A stretch of 64,000 nucleotides of DNA from Laccaria trichodermophora (lineage: Eukaryota; Basidiomycota; Agaricomycetes; Agaricales; Hydnangiaceae): positions 1,860,001 through 1,924,000 of the forward strand of contig JACTVC010000003.1 in the NCBI GenBank assembly GCA_018417955.1. The letters run 5' to 3'. Positions 24,101-35,382 of this stretch are shown here, in pieces. Each line of letters opens with the position of its first letter. The stretch's first letter is position 1. The notes below the pieces were generated by a model. The model was not told the origin of the DNA. It made no database searches and was given only the letters and a program-made list of their open reading frames with translations. A program made the position numbers and the translations under genes.

Positions 24101-25422
24101 AAAACGAATCATCGGCGTGACTGTAAAGATCTGCACAAAGTTGTGAGTGCGTTGCGCTGATAGAAGGACGAGCTGTCCGTACATTCTACTGTTCCCGCGC
24201 TGACATAGCCAACAAGTTTTGAGAGGCGAACCGCTGCACGCTCCATTTGTTCGAAAGTCTCCTCTTTCGCGATTGTAACTGGCGCTTCTTCGATGATTTT
24301 CTGATGCCGGCGTTGCACCGAGCAGTCTCGACCAAAGAGAGAGATGGCGTTTCCATATTGATCTGCGAGGAGCTGAACTTCCAAATGACGCGCTTGACCA
24401 GCAAGCTTCATGATGAAGATGGGCGAGCCTGAGCTTGACATCAGACAACTCGTTACCAGGTAGGAATTGAAACACACCTGGAATTTCGCCTGAAGCCGCG
24501 TGATACGCATTTTTAAATCCGTCTGGGTGATCGACTTTTCTGATTCCCTTGCCACCTCCGCCCTCGCTGGCTTTGATCATCACCGGATATCCAATTTCTT
24601 CGGCACGTTCCATACCCTCCTCAACGGACGACACGCAGGCATCAGCATAAGCCTTGTCTGGTACGGTCACATATCCTGATTCTGAAAGCACAGTGTCCGT
24701 GATTCCTGTGCCCGACCAAGGCATTGTGGGTACACTTGCGCTCTGAGCAACGATTGTGCTAGAAATTTTGTCACCCAGGCTCCTCATGGCGCTTCCTGGA
24801 GGCCCAATAAAGATAATCTTGTTTTTGCTTGCAGCCAAACTTTCCGGGAGGCGAGGATTCTCGGAAGCGTGTCCCCATCCTGCCCAAACGGCGTGAACAC
24901 CAGCACGTTCCGCGATATCAACTATCAAATCGACATTCGCATAGTTATTGTTATTTGATCCTCCTGGAACTTCGATATATTGGTCGGCCATCCGAATATA
25001 TTCGGCGTTGACTTTGAGATCCTCAGGAGTCGCCATAACCGTAAATTCCACAGCGCGTTCCCTGCCGAACGTTTCGTAGCTCCATTGGCGAATCGAACGA
25101 ATTTCCTTCACGGCAGCAATACCTGGCAAAAGTTCTGAGGACCAAAAATTTAACTTCTTCAACAAAAATTACACGCACCGTTGTTTGCAATTAGGACCTA
25201 CGCGTCAAGGTCAGTTCTATGCGTACCCTCGGATGAAAGCACTACACACCTTGGTGATTACAGTATGACCCCCATTTGCTTTGACAAAATCGTAGACATT
25301 GCTAGCAGGTGCCTTGTCCAATGAGTTACCACCTTGTATCACATTAAATGAGCTGTCGACACGAGCAAGGGCGAACACGTACCTATAAAGTGTTGTACCC
25401 TCGAATGGTCGTATGCCGACAT
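18161..25422 (-). CDS. acc1: Acetyl-CoA carboxylase
   Basis: The largest gene in the window, roughly 2,200 residues. The start [13 protein letters not shown] joins [20 protein letters not shown] over a 50-nt intron (25333-25382). Domains in order: biotin carboxylase ([19 protein letters not shown]-grasp loop [30 protein letters not shown]); biotin carrier with the VMKM lysine motif directly after an intron near 22982-23035; central domain; and carboxyltransferase ([54 protein letters not shown]). One uninterrupted exon (18641-21508) encodes most of the carboxyltransferase. A last exon ends [12 protein letters not shown]. It makes malonyl-CoA for fatty acid synthesis in the cytosol. A pyrimidine-rich TTGTAG acceptor just upstream of the start (near 25449) suggests a 5' UTR intron. 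Confidence 0.95.
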
Positions 25423-25819
25423 GGCGGACGGATAGCAGGGAGACGCGACTACAAGGGAAGAAAGGGAGTTAAAAGATGACGGCAGGGAAGAGCTGAATTT
25501 ATGGGTGCTAGCTCCTCCACGCTGGGGTCAAAGTTTGTGATCGACCCCAAAACTCTGTGAAGCCTGCTTACCTCAGCCGGCGTGCTACTTGGGGCCGACC
25601 AGGATGAATGCGCTTCACAAAGCAATTCTGTCGTCAAAAGCCTCACTAAAAATTTACTGGAAATTCTTGGACATCCTCTACAGATCATTGTCATTTTCTT
25701 CATAGCCCTGCGCGTAAATACAATGTGGAATCGCGTGTACCGTGGCCTGGCTTATATTTGGTTGTGTTGTACAATATAGCCATGCATAAAGCACAAGCAA
25801 ACATTTATGAGAGGCACCT
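25423..25819. other. ACC1 upstream region, possible 5' UTR intron
   Basis: About 400 bp without a called gene. On the minus strand a polypyrimidine tract ending TTGTAG lies about 27 nt before the ACC1 start codon, which resembles the 3' end of a leader intron. The 84-codon frame at 25449-25703 (minus) ends exactly in that tract and is probably not a gene. Confidence 0.45.
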
Positions 25820-26998
25820 TCACCTGGACGTCATAGTTCTCCCACTGAATTGTAGCAGAAAAATAGTTATTGGGAAAATCGGGTAGCAATATCATAGAAC
25901 ATACCTGGCGGTCTTCCTTTCGACGGTTGCTACCTCAGTTTTGGCTCTGTTCAAAATCTTTTGGAATTCCGTCACACGATGGCGCATCCTGGAGTGCATG
26001 TACGCTTTGGAGCATTTGATGTGATAGTGCAGATAATCCCGGAAGAGTTGAATGTGAGAAATCGTTGCAGAAGCCCTCTCGGGATTGGTGAAATGACGCG
26101 GGGAGACAACGAACGTGACATAGCCGATATCTTCAGTATTTCGCAAACCAGGAACGTCACGGATCTCGAGTGGTGGATCGCGATTTGAATACAGCACTTG
26201 AGGTGCGTTTATTGAAGGCGAACGGCGTGCATCGACAAATTCCTAAGGGCACAATTTAAACACCATCAAGAATAGGGTGATCGAGCAATGTGCACCTGGA
26301 GGAATACTCTCCCAAAGATTCTATCGGTTTCCTCTTGGAAAACAGTTGAAAAGATAACCGTGACGCGATCATGCGCAGCTTGAACGTATATGGCCTCTTC
26401 GTCTCGATAGTGGATCTGCATCAATTCTCCGCGACCTGCTCCTGAGGCTTCCAACTCTTTCTGGGTCTTGAATGCGAGTTCAAAGGGTGCGGCCAATGCA
26501 TTGCGCTTGAACAGCGCAATAGACATCACAAAGTCGTCGCGAGCGCCTGGAAAAGTCATTAATCTCCCCAGTAATAATCAACCCAAACACACCAGGATCT
26601 GCAGGTACTTGTTCTAAATCGATCTCCAAACTGACGTTATACTCCGGTTCTGCTTGAGCCGCCAAGAGAGCTCCATACTCCCGTTTCAACACATCCATCG
26701 CGCCATATCTGACCAACTCGTCCCAGCAACGAATGTGCATGGAGAGAAGAAGGCTAGTCTTGCGTTCTGGTGTTGTGAGATGGAACCGCACGCCATCATA
26801 GTCCACGAATTGTACATCGAGTGACGATGGCCTGCAATACTTTAACACGTATTCTCGTTTCTTTTAAACAGAGAAGCTGCAGACTTTATAAGCTTTTCCG
26901 AAAGAGTTGTCTGGATAATGACGTTGTGGGGCTAAAGATAGAAAGTCAGCGATATTCCTGTGATACGAGTTTATTGCACCTACTTCAAGTAAGATCAT
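25820..26998 (-). CDS. arpc2: Arp2/3 complex 34 kDa subunit (ARPC2)
   Basis: Spliced product of roughly 300 residues. The first exon is just MILLE, joined over a 52-nt intron (CTGAC branch site) to PHNVIIQTTLSEKLIK, then PSSLDVQFVDYDGVRFHLTT. Further family blocks are EYNVSLEIDLEQVP, IHYRDEEAIYVQAAHDRVTV, FSTVFQEETDRIFGRVF and FRDYLHYHIKCSKAYMHSRM. After a last intron the end is GRTMTSR. ARPC2 with ARPC4 forms the core of Arp2/3, which nucleates branched actin at endocytic patches. The second intron needs a weak donor (GTCTGC), but it restores the family frame exactly. Confidence 0.92.
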
Positions 26999-27378
26999 GA
27001 TCAATGGGAATGAAAATAAGAAGGTAGAGTTTCCTAGTCCTCTCAGGCTGGAGCTGCGCGTCGAGTACAAATAATCACGTGATGTCTAATCACTCGAGAT
27101 TGGAGGAAGTCCTCGACCGAAAGGCAAACGCTTCACATCGTACATTAGGTTCACACATGAATGTGAAATCGTCAAATGGCTACCCGCATTATGATTAATT
27201 AACAAAGAACTATCTTTTCTATCTACGAGCCCGAGTTCTAGAGAGATATGTACTTTTTGCCTCAGAAATTTATACCATGAAAAACAATTGACAAAAACGA
27301 AGTTAACTGGCCGAAAAAAAAAGGATACATCAAGACGGATGATCAAAATGGCCATGAATAATATGACTTGAAACCCGT
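26999..27378. other. Intergenic between bestrophin-like gene and ARPC2
   Basis: 380 bp that must contain the ARPC2 promoter and the 3' end of the upstream gene. No gene or repeat is seen. Confidence 0.4.
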
Positions 27379-29578
27379 TCACTGACGAGTTTTGGTATCG
27401 ACATGCATCCAGCTCTTGACCAAGGTCTTGCGAAGGCTGTGAATGCCCACAGGACCCACCTCGTGAGACACGTCGTATTCTGTGTTGCCAGACACCAATT
27501 CCGCTGCGCTCCTGCGATCTGCAGGTGCAAATGGTTGATTTCTACGCAAAGAGGGGTCAGGTGCGGGCCAAGACGAGGGGATGACACACATACATTGAAT
27601 TGAAGACGAAGTCCCTAGGTTCGGGGTTCGGGTGCTACATGGTCCGACGGGGGTTAGCGCTCATTCTGGTGATCGAAGGAAGTCTTACAGCGGCGATCTC
27701 ATGCAGCTCGCGCTGGATTGAGAGGCAGAAGTAGTCAAGGTCTAAAAGGATGGTAATCAATCCTTGCAAGAGGAGCAGAAGGTAGGGAAACAACTAACCC
27801 AGATCATTTAGGTCGTAGTTGAAAGGATTTTCACTGGCGGTGGAGAGTTGTCGTTTAGCGGATGGCTGAAGGTCAGACAAGAGGCTCCTACATTTCTTGT
27901 CCGATCTCCAAGAATCCTAGAAGCAAGAATGAAGCGAACGCCGTGCCTGGAATGGTGAGGTACCCGAAGGCATTGTAAACTTGAAACTGTGGTTGAGTGA
28001 GCAACCCGTTGGCCTTCGGTGGGATATTCACTTACTGGCAAGAAGAACAGATAAAGCCTGTATGAAGGTGGGTGGGGTGGTCTGGTGACTAAAAGGTGGT
28101 TACGTACCACAACGACATCCTCAAATGTATTTGGTATGCAAACGGCAGTGGGGTATTGCAAATCCGCTCCAAGTTGGATAGAGTGTCCTGGAGGGAGTTG
28201 AGGTTCGTCAGGAAACCAGTCGCAGATGCTGGCTGCAGCAAACCACTCCTAAGAAGGACTGTCATGCATCATTTAGTGTTCAAGCCGGGTTCCGAATGTT
28301 CAGCAGTTTCTCACATGCAAAGTAGCTGGGTAAAAGAATATTAGCGCGAAACTCTCGATTCACAGACACATAGATAGTTACCCTTGGAGAATCAAAGAAA
28401 TTTCGAGAGGAACACTGCTCTCAACAATCTCCGCGAATGCATTCCTCTTCCTCCGCCTTTGCATGCCAGGCTGCGCCTTGCGAAGAATAATATGTACAAC
28501 CCATTTGAAGAACCTTAACAGAGGAATGTAATCGTACACAGTGGTCGGTGGGGGCATGCGGGCAGGCTTGAGTGTTTGTTCACTGTCGACGTAGGGCAAC
28601 ACACTCTCAGGATCGAATTTACGTTGTTTCCCGCTGCGATTGCGCGAGAACCAGCCTTGATCAGATGCCGCATCGGTGTTCTTCTCATCAGTGGAGCTAA
28701 ACTGTTTGCTATGGTCTTCCTTTTGCTTCTCCTCGCCATTGAATGGTTGTTCTCCGTCAATCTGCCACAGAGGAAGTTTCTCGGGCGTGTGTGGGTGTCC
28801 CTCTGTATCCATATGAGAGTATCGTGGAAGGAAGGATATCAAGGGATAAAGATCCTCGTAATAGATGCCTTGCTCTCCTCGAAGGAAGTGCTGGAAGGAG
28901 TGATTAGCATTAAGACATTTCCATGACTCTTGAGACTCGTACTTTTACTGATACAGAGAATGCTTGAATCTGGTCGATCCGCTTTAGGAATCAGCTCTTC
29001 TAAGTTTTAACTTTGACGACTCACGAGATTAATCATGCTCTTTTTCTCGACGATACTTTGAACGACTGTTTGCTTCTGCTGCAAACCTTTGTTTTCCCGA
29101 TCGTTTGGGACATGGAGCCAGATCTGCGTAAAATATCGATGAGAATACGTCGATGTATATCAGGAAGTAAAGTACTAGCTGCGCCAGGGTTCGCGATGCG
29201 GTCGCAATGTTGGTCCACATTTTCCTGCCATCTTGATATCTAGAATGGGAGTTAAGAGGCATTGATAACACGACAGGGGCCAAAGATACCTCTCGTATGC
29301 TGAAGATGTTCTGAATGAGATAACCAAACCAAGAACCGTACCCAGTACAGTCAAAAGTTGGTTGTTGATCCCAAGATGATGCTCAGTTTTTTTCGAGACT
29401 AAGCAGACCACTAGACAACAACTCTCAGCACGATAGAAGGGCGATTCGGATTGGGGGTAGGCTTACTGGACGCAACCAAAGAGAAGAAAGCGACCTCAGG
29501 CCATATGTCGTTGATGACTGTAGCGTTAAACTTCTTCAACGTCCACGTCCCTCGGAAAAAAGGATTCGTCGCAACCAT
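27379..29578 (-). CDS. Bestrophin-type (UPF0187/RFP-TM) anion channel
   Basis: A multi-exon gene. The start MVATNPFFRGTWTLKKFNAT joins to a block with TVLGTVLGLVISFRTSSAYE, then RYQDGRKMWTNIATASRTLA, typical of the fungal/bacterial bestrophin-like family. A central cytosolic insert carries MDTEGHPHTPEKLPLWQIDG, followed by the LLRFFKWVVHII segment. The C-terminal half has GFLEIGQE, then ENPFNYDLNDL and LDYFCLSIQRELHEIAA, and ends SWMHVDTKTRQ. Such proteins are predicted chloride channels of fungal membranes; the exact membrane and role are unknown. Exon ends in the middle are approximate. The upstream 115-codon frame (29526-29873) is in another frame and was excluded from the start. Confidence 0.85.
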
Positions 29579-30525
29579 AATAGCCTATGTTGCAGAAAGA
29601 AAGAGACAGTGCTTCAACGAGTGTGGATGTCGTTCTGCAGTGAATAGAGTAAACACAAAAGAGCGTGGAGAAAGCATTGGAGACAGGTCCACTCTCAATA
29701 TAAAGACCAAGACCCTGTTGACGTGCCCACAAAAAGTTCCGACATTCGAAAAATGATGTGAACGCCAAGCAACTGCCGGTCACCCAAACTGTGCCGACCT
29801 CCATTTGCCAACCAAGATGCGGACCGGCCTTAAGCTTTGCTCGCCTTCCTGGTCGAAGCTTCTCATAAAACAAAGGTTACTTGGAAAAAGCGTTATGCAG
29901 GCCCCGGCATAATTTGGGCATACTATGGTAAGTGCGCGCTTCACACCGAGAACTGGATGCTTGCTTGTTTTCTAAAAAGGCAATTGTAAACACCGCTGGA
30001 GAAACAGCGCTCATATATAGGTTGCTCATATGTAGGCGCTCATGAGTCATGAGCACATTTCGCTTGGCAATTATTCTGCCTCCCCTTTGCAAAGACATTC
30101 AGTACATACATTTGACAGTGAGCTTTAGGAGCCAACACGAGAGCCCGCTGCGCTCGCGCTCAAACTTAATACATAGTGCATATCGCCTAAGTTACGATCA
30201 TTGAATGCCAACGGAGCACACCAGACCACTCCGTACGTTCGATATCATATTATTTAAACTACTAAGTCCGTCCGTCAGGGAGGGGGGCAAAAAAGGAGGA
30301 GGTTGCGTGACAGTGGTTAGCGACAAAAGGAAATTTTCGAAAAAGGCAAGAAGGACGAGGTAGAATAAAAGTGATGCAATGCAGAGGGAATGATTATGAT
30401 GAATGATGGACGACGAAAGGGCAGGGGAAATCCATTCCAATGTACGTAGCGAACGATCTAAATGCCAGAAGTGAAAAGTGTGTAAATTCTCCAGTTGGGG
30501 GCTGTCACAGGCAGGAAGACTCTTT
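29579..30525. other. Intergenic, nothing recognised
   Basis: About 950 bp between the bestrophin-like gene and the Zds-domain gene. It holds only short frames without family resemblance. The bestrophin-like promoter must lie here. Confidence 0.45.
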
Positions 30526-33314
30526 TTACTTCCGTCGTTGTTGCCAAACCGACAGTGGTAAGTCTTCCTCCTCGCCATTCCCCTTGTTTCCCTCGCTCGT
30601 TCTAGGACGTTGAGGCAAGGAGGCGTGAGCACTATTCCCCTTGCGCATATTGCCATTTGTATAGGGAAGCGCGGGGGATGTGGTTGCAGTAGCAGACAAA
30701 GACCGTCCGGGAGATTTGTGCCCACCACTCATGCCTAGATTTTCCTGGGAGACATTGTTATGGTATTGTTGTTGTCTGCCTTGCTGTTGTTGATATACGT
30801 TATTCTGCTGTGGGGGGGACCGTGAGCGTTCAAGCGACTCTGATGGCGGCGATGGGCGTCTTTGTGGGGGAGAGGATGAGGATTGAACCATTCCGGGAGG
30901 CATTGCACCTGGAGGAAGCCCTGGCCTCTGTTGCTGGTTTTCGGACTGGTAATAATAATTGTCGGGGTATTGCGATTTTTGCGGTGCTGGTACCAATTTC
31001 GGCGGGTTATTTGGGTATTGCGATGGCTGTGGCGAACGTGGATATTGCTGTCCAGGAGGGCCATTTATGGCGGCGGCTGGTGCAGAGGGGGGTCGACCTC
31101 CTTGTTGTGGTTGTCCGTTGTAGCCACCGTATTCTTGTTCCATGACCCGATGCTGCATTTCATACTGAGGTCCCTTAATAGGCATCTCAGCTCTACGGCC
31201 GCCAGGCCCCCCTACAGGCGTCTTGGTCAGCGACCCGCGCCGGCCTGATTCTTTTTTCTTCATCTCCATCTCTTTCTCTCTCTGTTCCTTCTCTAAACGT
31301 TCTCGCTCCAGCCGCTCCTTCTCAGCATTCTCTCTCTGTTCCCGCTCCCGCCGCTCCTTATCTTCCTCCTGCTTCTCCTCTGCGTTCTGGGTGTCAGTCG
31401 ATGGCGAACCATTTGGTGTTGCCTGTGCCGATGTCTGTTGGGGATTCTGTGCCTTGTTGATTACACCCAAATACCAGAACATTAAATTGCTGATCAGGAC
31501 TTGTTCGTAGAGGGGGCGCCTTGGATTCGCCAGTTTGATATGGCTCAGTCGATATATTGCCCTTTCGACGTGCAACGGATATCTGGCAAAGGAATTCGTA
31601 ACACCTGGTGCCAACCCAGGAGAGGTTGGTGGAACATAAGACTTGGATGATTTTGAGGCCCCAAGTAGCGCCTGTGCTGCCTCCCTACCAGATGTGCCAC
31701 CTGTGATTGGGGATTGATATTCTGCATCTTGTTTCTTCTTCCCACCAAATAGAGAGCCAAAAAAGCCCGCTTCCTTTTCTTTTTCGGCAGCCGCGCGATC
31801 GCGATTCTCCCGCTCCTTATCCTTCCCACTCTTTTTCCCTCCTTTGTCTCCACCCCACTTTCCAAAAATGCCTTTTCCCTTGTCCTTTTCTTTTTCTTTC
31901 CGTTGGTGATGGGAGGGTGGACTGGGACTCGTCGTAGGATGCAAGGTGGGTGGCGGGTAGGAGGTAATAGGAGTTATGGGAGGCTCTGAAGGAGATGGCA
32001 TTCGCACAGGATCATTCGAAGGCTGTGAAACGACCAAACGTTGAGGTTGCGGATGGTGTATGACGGGGCCAAGCGCTTCCAGCAGTGCTGGTTTCACATC
32101 TGGTAGAGGCTGAGAACTTGCTTCTGTTGGAAGTGGTAGGGAGGTTTCTGGCGGTGGAGATGTTATCAGAACAGGAGCAGGCTCGTCTTCATCGTCCCTA
32201 GCATACGCGTCGAAGATCGATGCCTCCTCGCTGAATGAATCTGGCCGTCCGTTGGTGTGGTATCCATCGTCGGAGACAGTTCTACGACGGTCAGATATAG
32301 CCGATTCTAATTCACCATGATCACTGGAGGATAATTCACTTGATGTTCGATGCTCTGTTCCGGATTTGGAAGGGGCCCCACGTCGGCTGGCCCCAAAGCG
32401 ATGGCCTCCACCATCTCCCGGCAGACCAGGTTTGCGAATTTTAGTGCGAGCAGCGCGACGTAGGATTTGACCGGGCGGGGGAACAATGATGGGAATATCG
32501 GCTTCATCACCCATGTCGGGCATCTCATCCATGTGTTCGATAGCTGGTATGTCGTAAACACAATTATATGTCATCAAGGTGGACAACGATACGTACCAGA
32601 GGGGGAGAGATTGAGACTTAAGCTCCTCCTTAGGACACTTCTCAGCTTGGAAGGATCGTCACTATCCGTAGCCTCTTCCGCTAATTCTTCCAATCTTTGC
32701 AAATCATTGATGGTCAGCGGGGGCCCTTGCTGGGTAACATAGCGGCTACGGGTCCGTTTGAGAGGAACGACATTCTCTTCCTCAACCCCGTCATTTTCCT
32801 GAGGTCGATATTGTCGACTCAACATCGATCGCTTCCTATTTAGGCTTGATCTCGAGGAAAGGGAAGACATGGAGTTACTCCGTTCTAGGGCATCATCGTC
32901 CGAAGGGGGAGGAGAACGAGCATGCTCCTTTAAAAAAGCGCGGAATTCTGCAGGTGCTATCTCGGGGTGAAGACCGGCTGGAACCCAGAAGAGGTGGAAA
33001 GGATCATCCGCTGGGTTATTGGGGTTGACGGTGTCACTCGTACGACTGGCATCATCGCGATGGCCTGTGAGATCAACGGGGGACCTAGCATCGTTGGAGG
33101 TAACAGGGAAATCCCCATCCTTACTCCCAGAAGTGGAGGCAGCAGACTTGCCGGACCAATAAGTAGAAGTGGGCGAAGACGGTGGAGATTGATTGGGCAG
33201 GTCAGGATCAATAGTGAGTGCACCTGGATTACTCGAACGCCGCCTGATATCTCTTAGTGCTTCTACTTCTCTTTGAATGTCATATTCTGAGGGTTGCAAA
33301 GTGCGAGCAGCCAT
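30526..33314 (-). CDS. Zds1 C-terminal domain protein
   Basis: Two exons join over a 53-nt intron (32544-32596) to give 911 residues. The N-terminus MAARTLQPSEYDIQREVEAL is followed by RDIRRRSS, as in fungal Zds proteins. The middle is disordered and rich in Ser, Pro and Lys. The Zds_C domain stands out around residue 560: FARYPLHVERAIYRLSHIKL, then ANPRRPLYEQVLISNLMFWY. A highly charged Glu/Arg/Lys helix of about 45 residues follows, then a long Gln/Asn/Pro-rich tail. In yeast, Zds1/Zds2 bind PP2A-Cdc55 and control mitotic entry, polarity and mRNA export; the same role here is inference. An earlier in-frame ATG (33488) gives a poorly conserved extension, so I chose 33314. Confidence 0.85.
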
Positions 33315-34105
33315 GGCGAGCAAGTTGTGCGATGCTGTTGTGCCTGGCGGAGAGAGGTAAAGAGGGTGGCCTCCTTGTGCTGTTAAGGAGGTTGAGCTGA
33401 GATGGAAGAGGAGCCTATGGCAAGACTGCGGACAACGAGGTTGGCGAGGATGTTGAAAGAGTGAAGGCCGGTGGGCAGAGGAGGACAAGGAAAGAAAAGA
33501 ATAATTGAATTCCGATTGAATTTTACCTTGAAATTCCTTGTACTCAATTCACAGCAGTCCGCACTAACTATGCATGTTGTCTATATTACGGTGGACTGAC
33601 TCTTATTCTTCGACTCCATAAGTATGTATAGCACCCTTCGCTGTTGCTTCGCTGATCCGACCACCGTCAACACAAGATTCGTACCTGACTAGGCCTGATT
33701 ATCGAGGAACGCTGGTCAACAACGCATTCTCTCGCCAAAGTTCTTGGATGACCGCCTATATAACTCATCAGACTCCTCTACAAATCATAGACGTGGACAG
33801 CGAACAGCTAGGGCCTCGGGATTGACTCCGCTCTCAATCATCCCTACGCAAGTTGCCAGAGTTTCCTTGTCTAATCGGGTATTCAAAAGCTGTGAAATCT
33901 CATGCAGAACTACGCTTTACATCAACCAACATCCTTGTTCACTGACATGGAACGTACATACTGTCCAGAGTTTGTTGAGCAGATGAAATTCGCTCAGATT
34001 CCTTTGTTGACATTGTCGACAGAGCCCTTCAGGAGCACTCTGTCATTACAGTAAGTCGCAATGACTAAGCACATATTTTAACCTTCTCTTCCCACGCATT
34101 TTGCA
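33315..34105. other. Divergent promoter region, no gene seen
   Basis: About 790 bp between the divergent Zds-domain gene and TMA16. The frame at 33744-33986 has no family resemblance. Regulatory sequence for both genes is expected. Confidence 0.45.
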
Positions 34106-34805
34106 ATGGCTCCCTCAAAGACAGGAAAAACTGCCCAGCCAAAAAAAGAAAAAGTATATCATCCCTCTTCGCGCAAAGCAGGACAACTCGCTCGGCATGC
34201 GCTTCGCAAAGGGAAACTCGGAAATCTTGCATCGAAACGCGGGCAGAAACACAATTCACTAGGTTTGTTATCTCGTCTTTATCACCTCGATCAATTTGTT
34301 TAACCCCCTCATTCCAGTGGATCTATACGGATTCTTTTACCATGCTATGCCCGAAGAAGGGGTTCTAACACTGGAGGAACTACACCACATTGTTGGAAAC
34401 GTCTGGTTAACCCGATTTGACGAGGAGCTAGAGGAAGAAAAGGCTGCGCGGAGAAAGGGACGGCCGAAAAGCACCAGGGAAGTATATCTGGAAGATCTGA
34501 AGCTGAGAGAGGCGGAGGAGTATCGCACAGGAATGGGTGAGTGGCAGCCACCTTCTCAAAGAGCGCCCGAGTCACTGACCAAGGTTCTAGAGGTGATAGA
34601 TCTTACACACCCACCCACGGTTGAGGTCTTTCGACGCTGGGACCAGAAAGAAGTTGCCTTCATCCAACTTCTTCGCTTCATACGCATTTTCAGCCCGGAG
34701 CACGAACACTTTATCGTTTCAAGACCTGGCAAACATTTCTCAATATTGGGTTCGACGAATGGAGATGATCCCGATGCCATGGATTTGGTTGAACCCATGC
34801 AGTAA
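34106..34805 (+). CDS. tma16: Translation machinery-associated protein 16
   Basis: Three exons (34106-34262, 34318-34536, 34591-34805) encode 196 residues. The start MAPSKTGKTAQPKKEKVYHP is Lys-rich. Then come the family blocks SRKAGQLARHALRKGK, LYGFFYHAMPEE, LTRFDEELEEEKAARRKGRP and PTVEVFRRWDQKE. The second intron begins at GTGAGT inside a longer open frame, and removing it restores the family sequence TGMEVIDLTHPPT. Tma16 is a nucleolar factor on late pre-60S ribosomal particles. The tail after LLRFIRIFSPEHEHFIVS is short and acidic. Confidence 0.92.
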
Positions 34806-35382
34806 CACATTCCCCTTATCCACTATCCATAAATATCCCATACTACGTAGGTCATTCTACTACACCGGCACGCTTCAGGCAAGCTGCCGTCCGTGATCGG
34901 ACGTGCACGTCAAAACCTCCCATAATATGGGTATGATTACTTGCCACATCGTATTCGGTGTGACACCTACTAAAGCATGAAGGTTTTTGTACGAATATGA
35001 TTGCCCCTTCCATGTAAGTAGAATCTTTTCCAGTAATAATGGTCAACATGGATTTATGTCTTTGCCTCCAGAATGTATCTCTGAATTCTGCTCTGAAAAC
35101 CTAGGACAACGGAAAGAACTTCGAAACTACCAGTTTTCCATAATTTGAAGCAACTTGTGACTGCTCACTCAACTTCCTGATGGTCCTGGCGAGATACTGA
35201 ACAATGTCCTCCAAGTACTTCGCCGAATTTGCCCGACTTTCTAATGGTGATGCGACGCTGCCGTCCACGCGTTCACCCATATGTTCCGGCACGATGCATA
35301 ACGCTGCGTGCTTTTCGGGGAAATGTCTATCGCGTATTTAATCCGTATAGTCAATGGTGTTACCCTCAAGGAACTCGCAGTT
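34806..35382. other. Intergenic, nothing recognised
   Basis: 577 bp between TMA16 and the monooxygenase gene. No gene-like frame. It should include the monooxygenase promoter. Confidence 0.4.

Noticed and set aside
24092..24555. Overlapping minus-strand frames in the ACC1 biotin carboxylase region as separate genes
   Set aside because: They are consecutive ACC1 exons read through introns; splicing gives one continuous domain.
29526..29873. 115-codon minus-strand frame upstream of the bestrophin-like gene
   Set aside because: It is in a different frame from the conserved start MVATNPFF and looks like promoter sequence.
33315..33488. Extended N-terminus of the Zds-domain protein
   Set aside because: The added 58 residues are low-complexity. 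The Met at 33314 begins the conserved family sequence.
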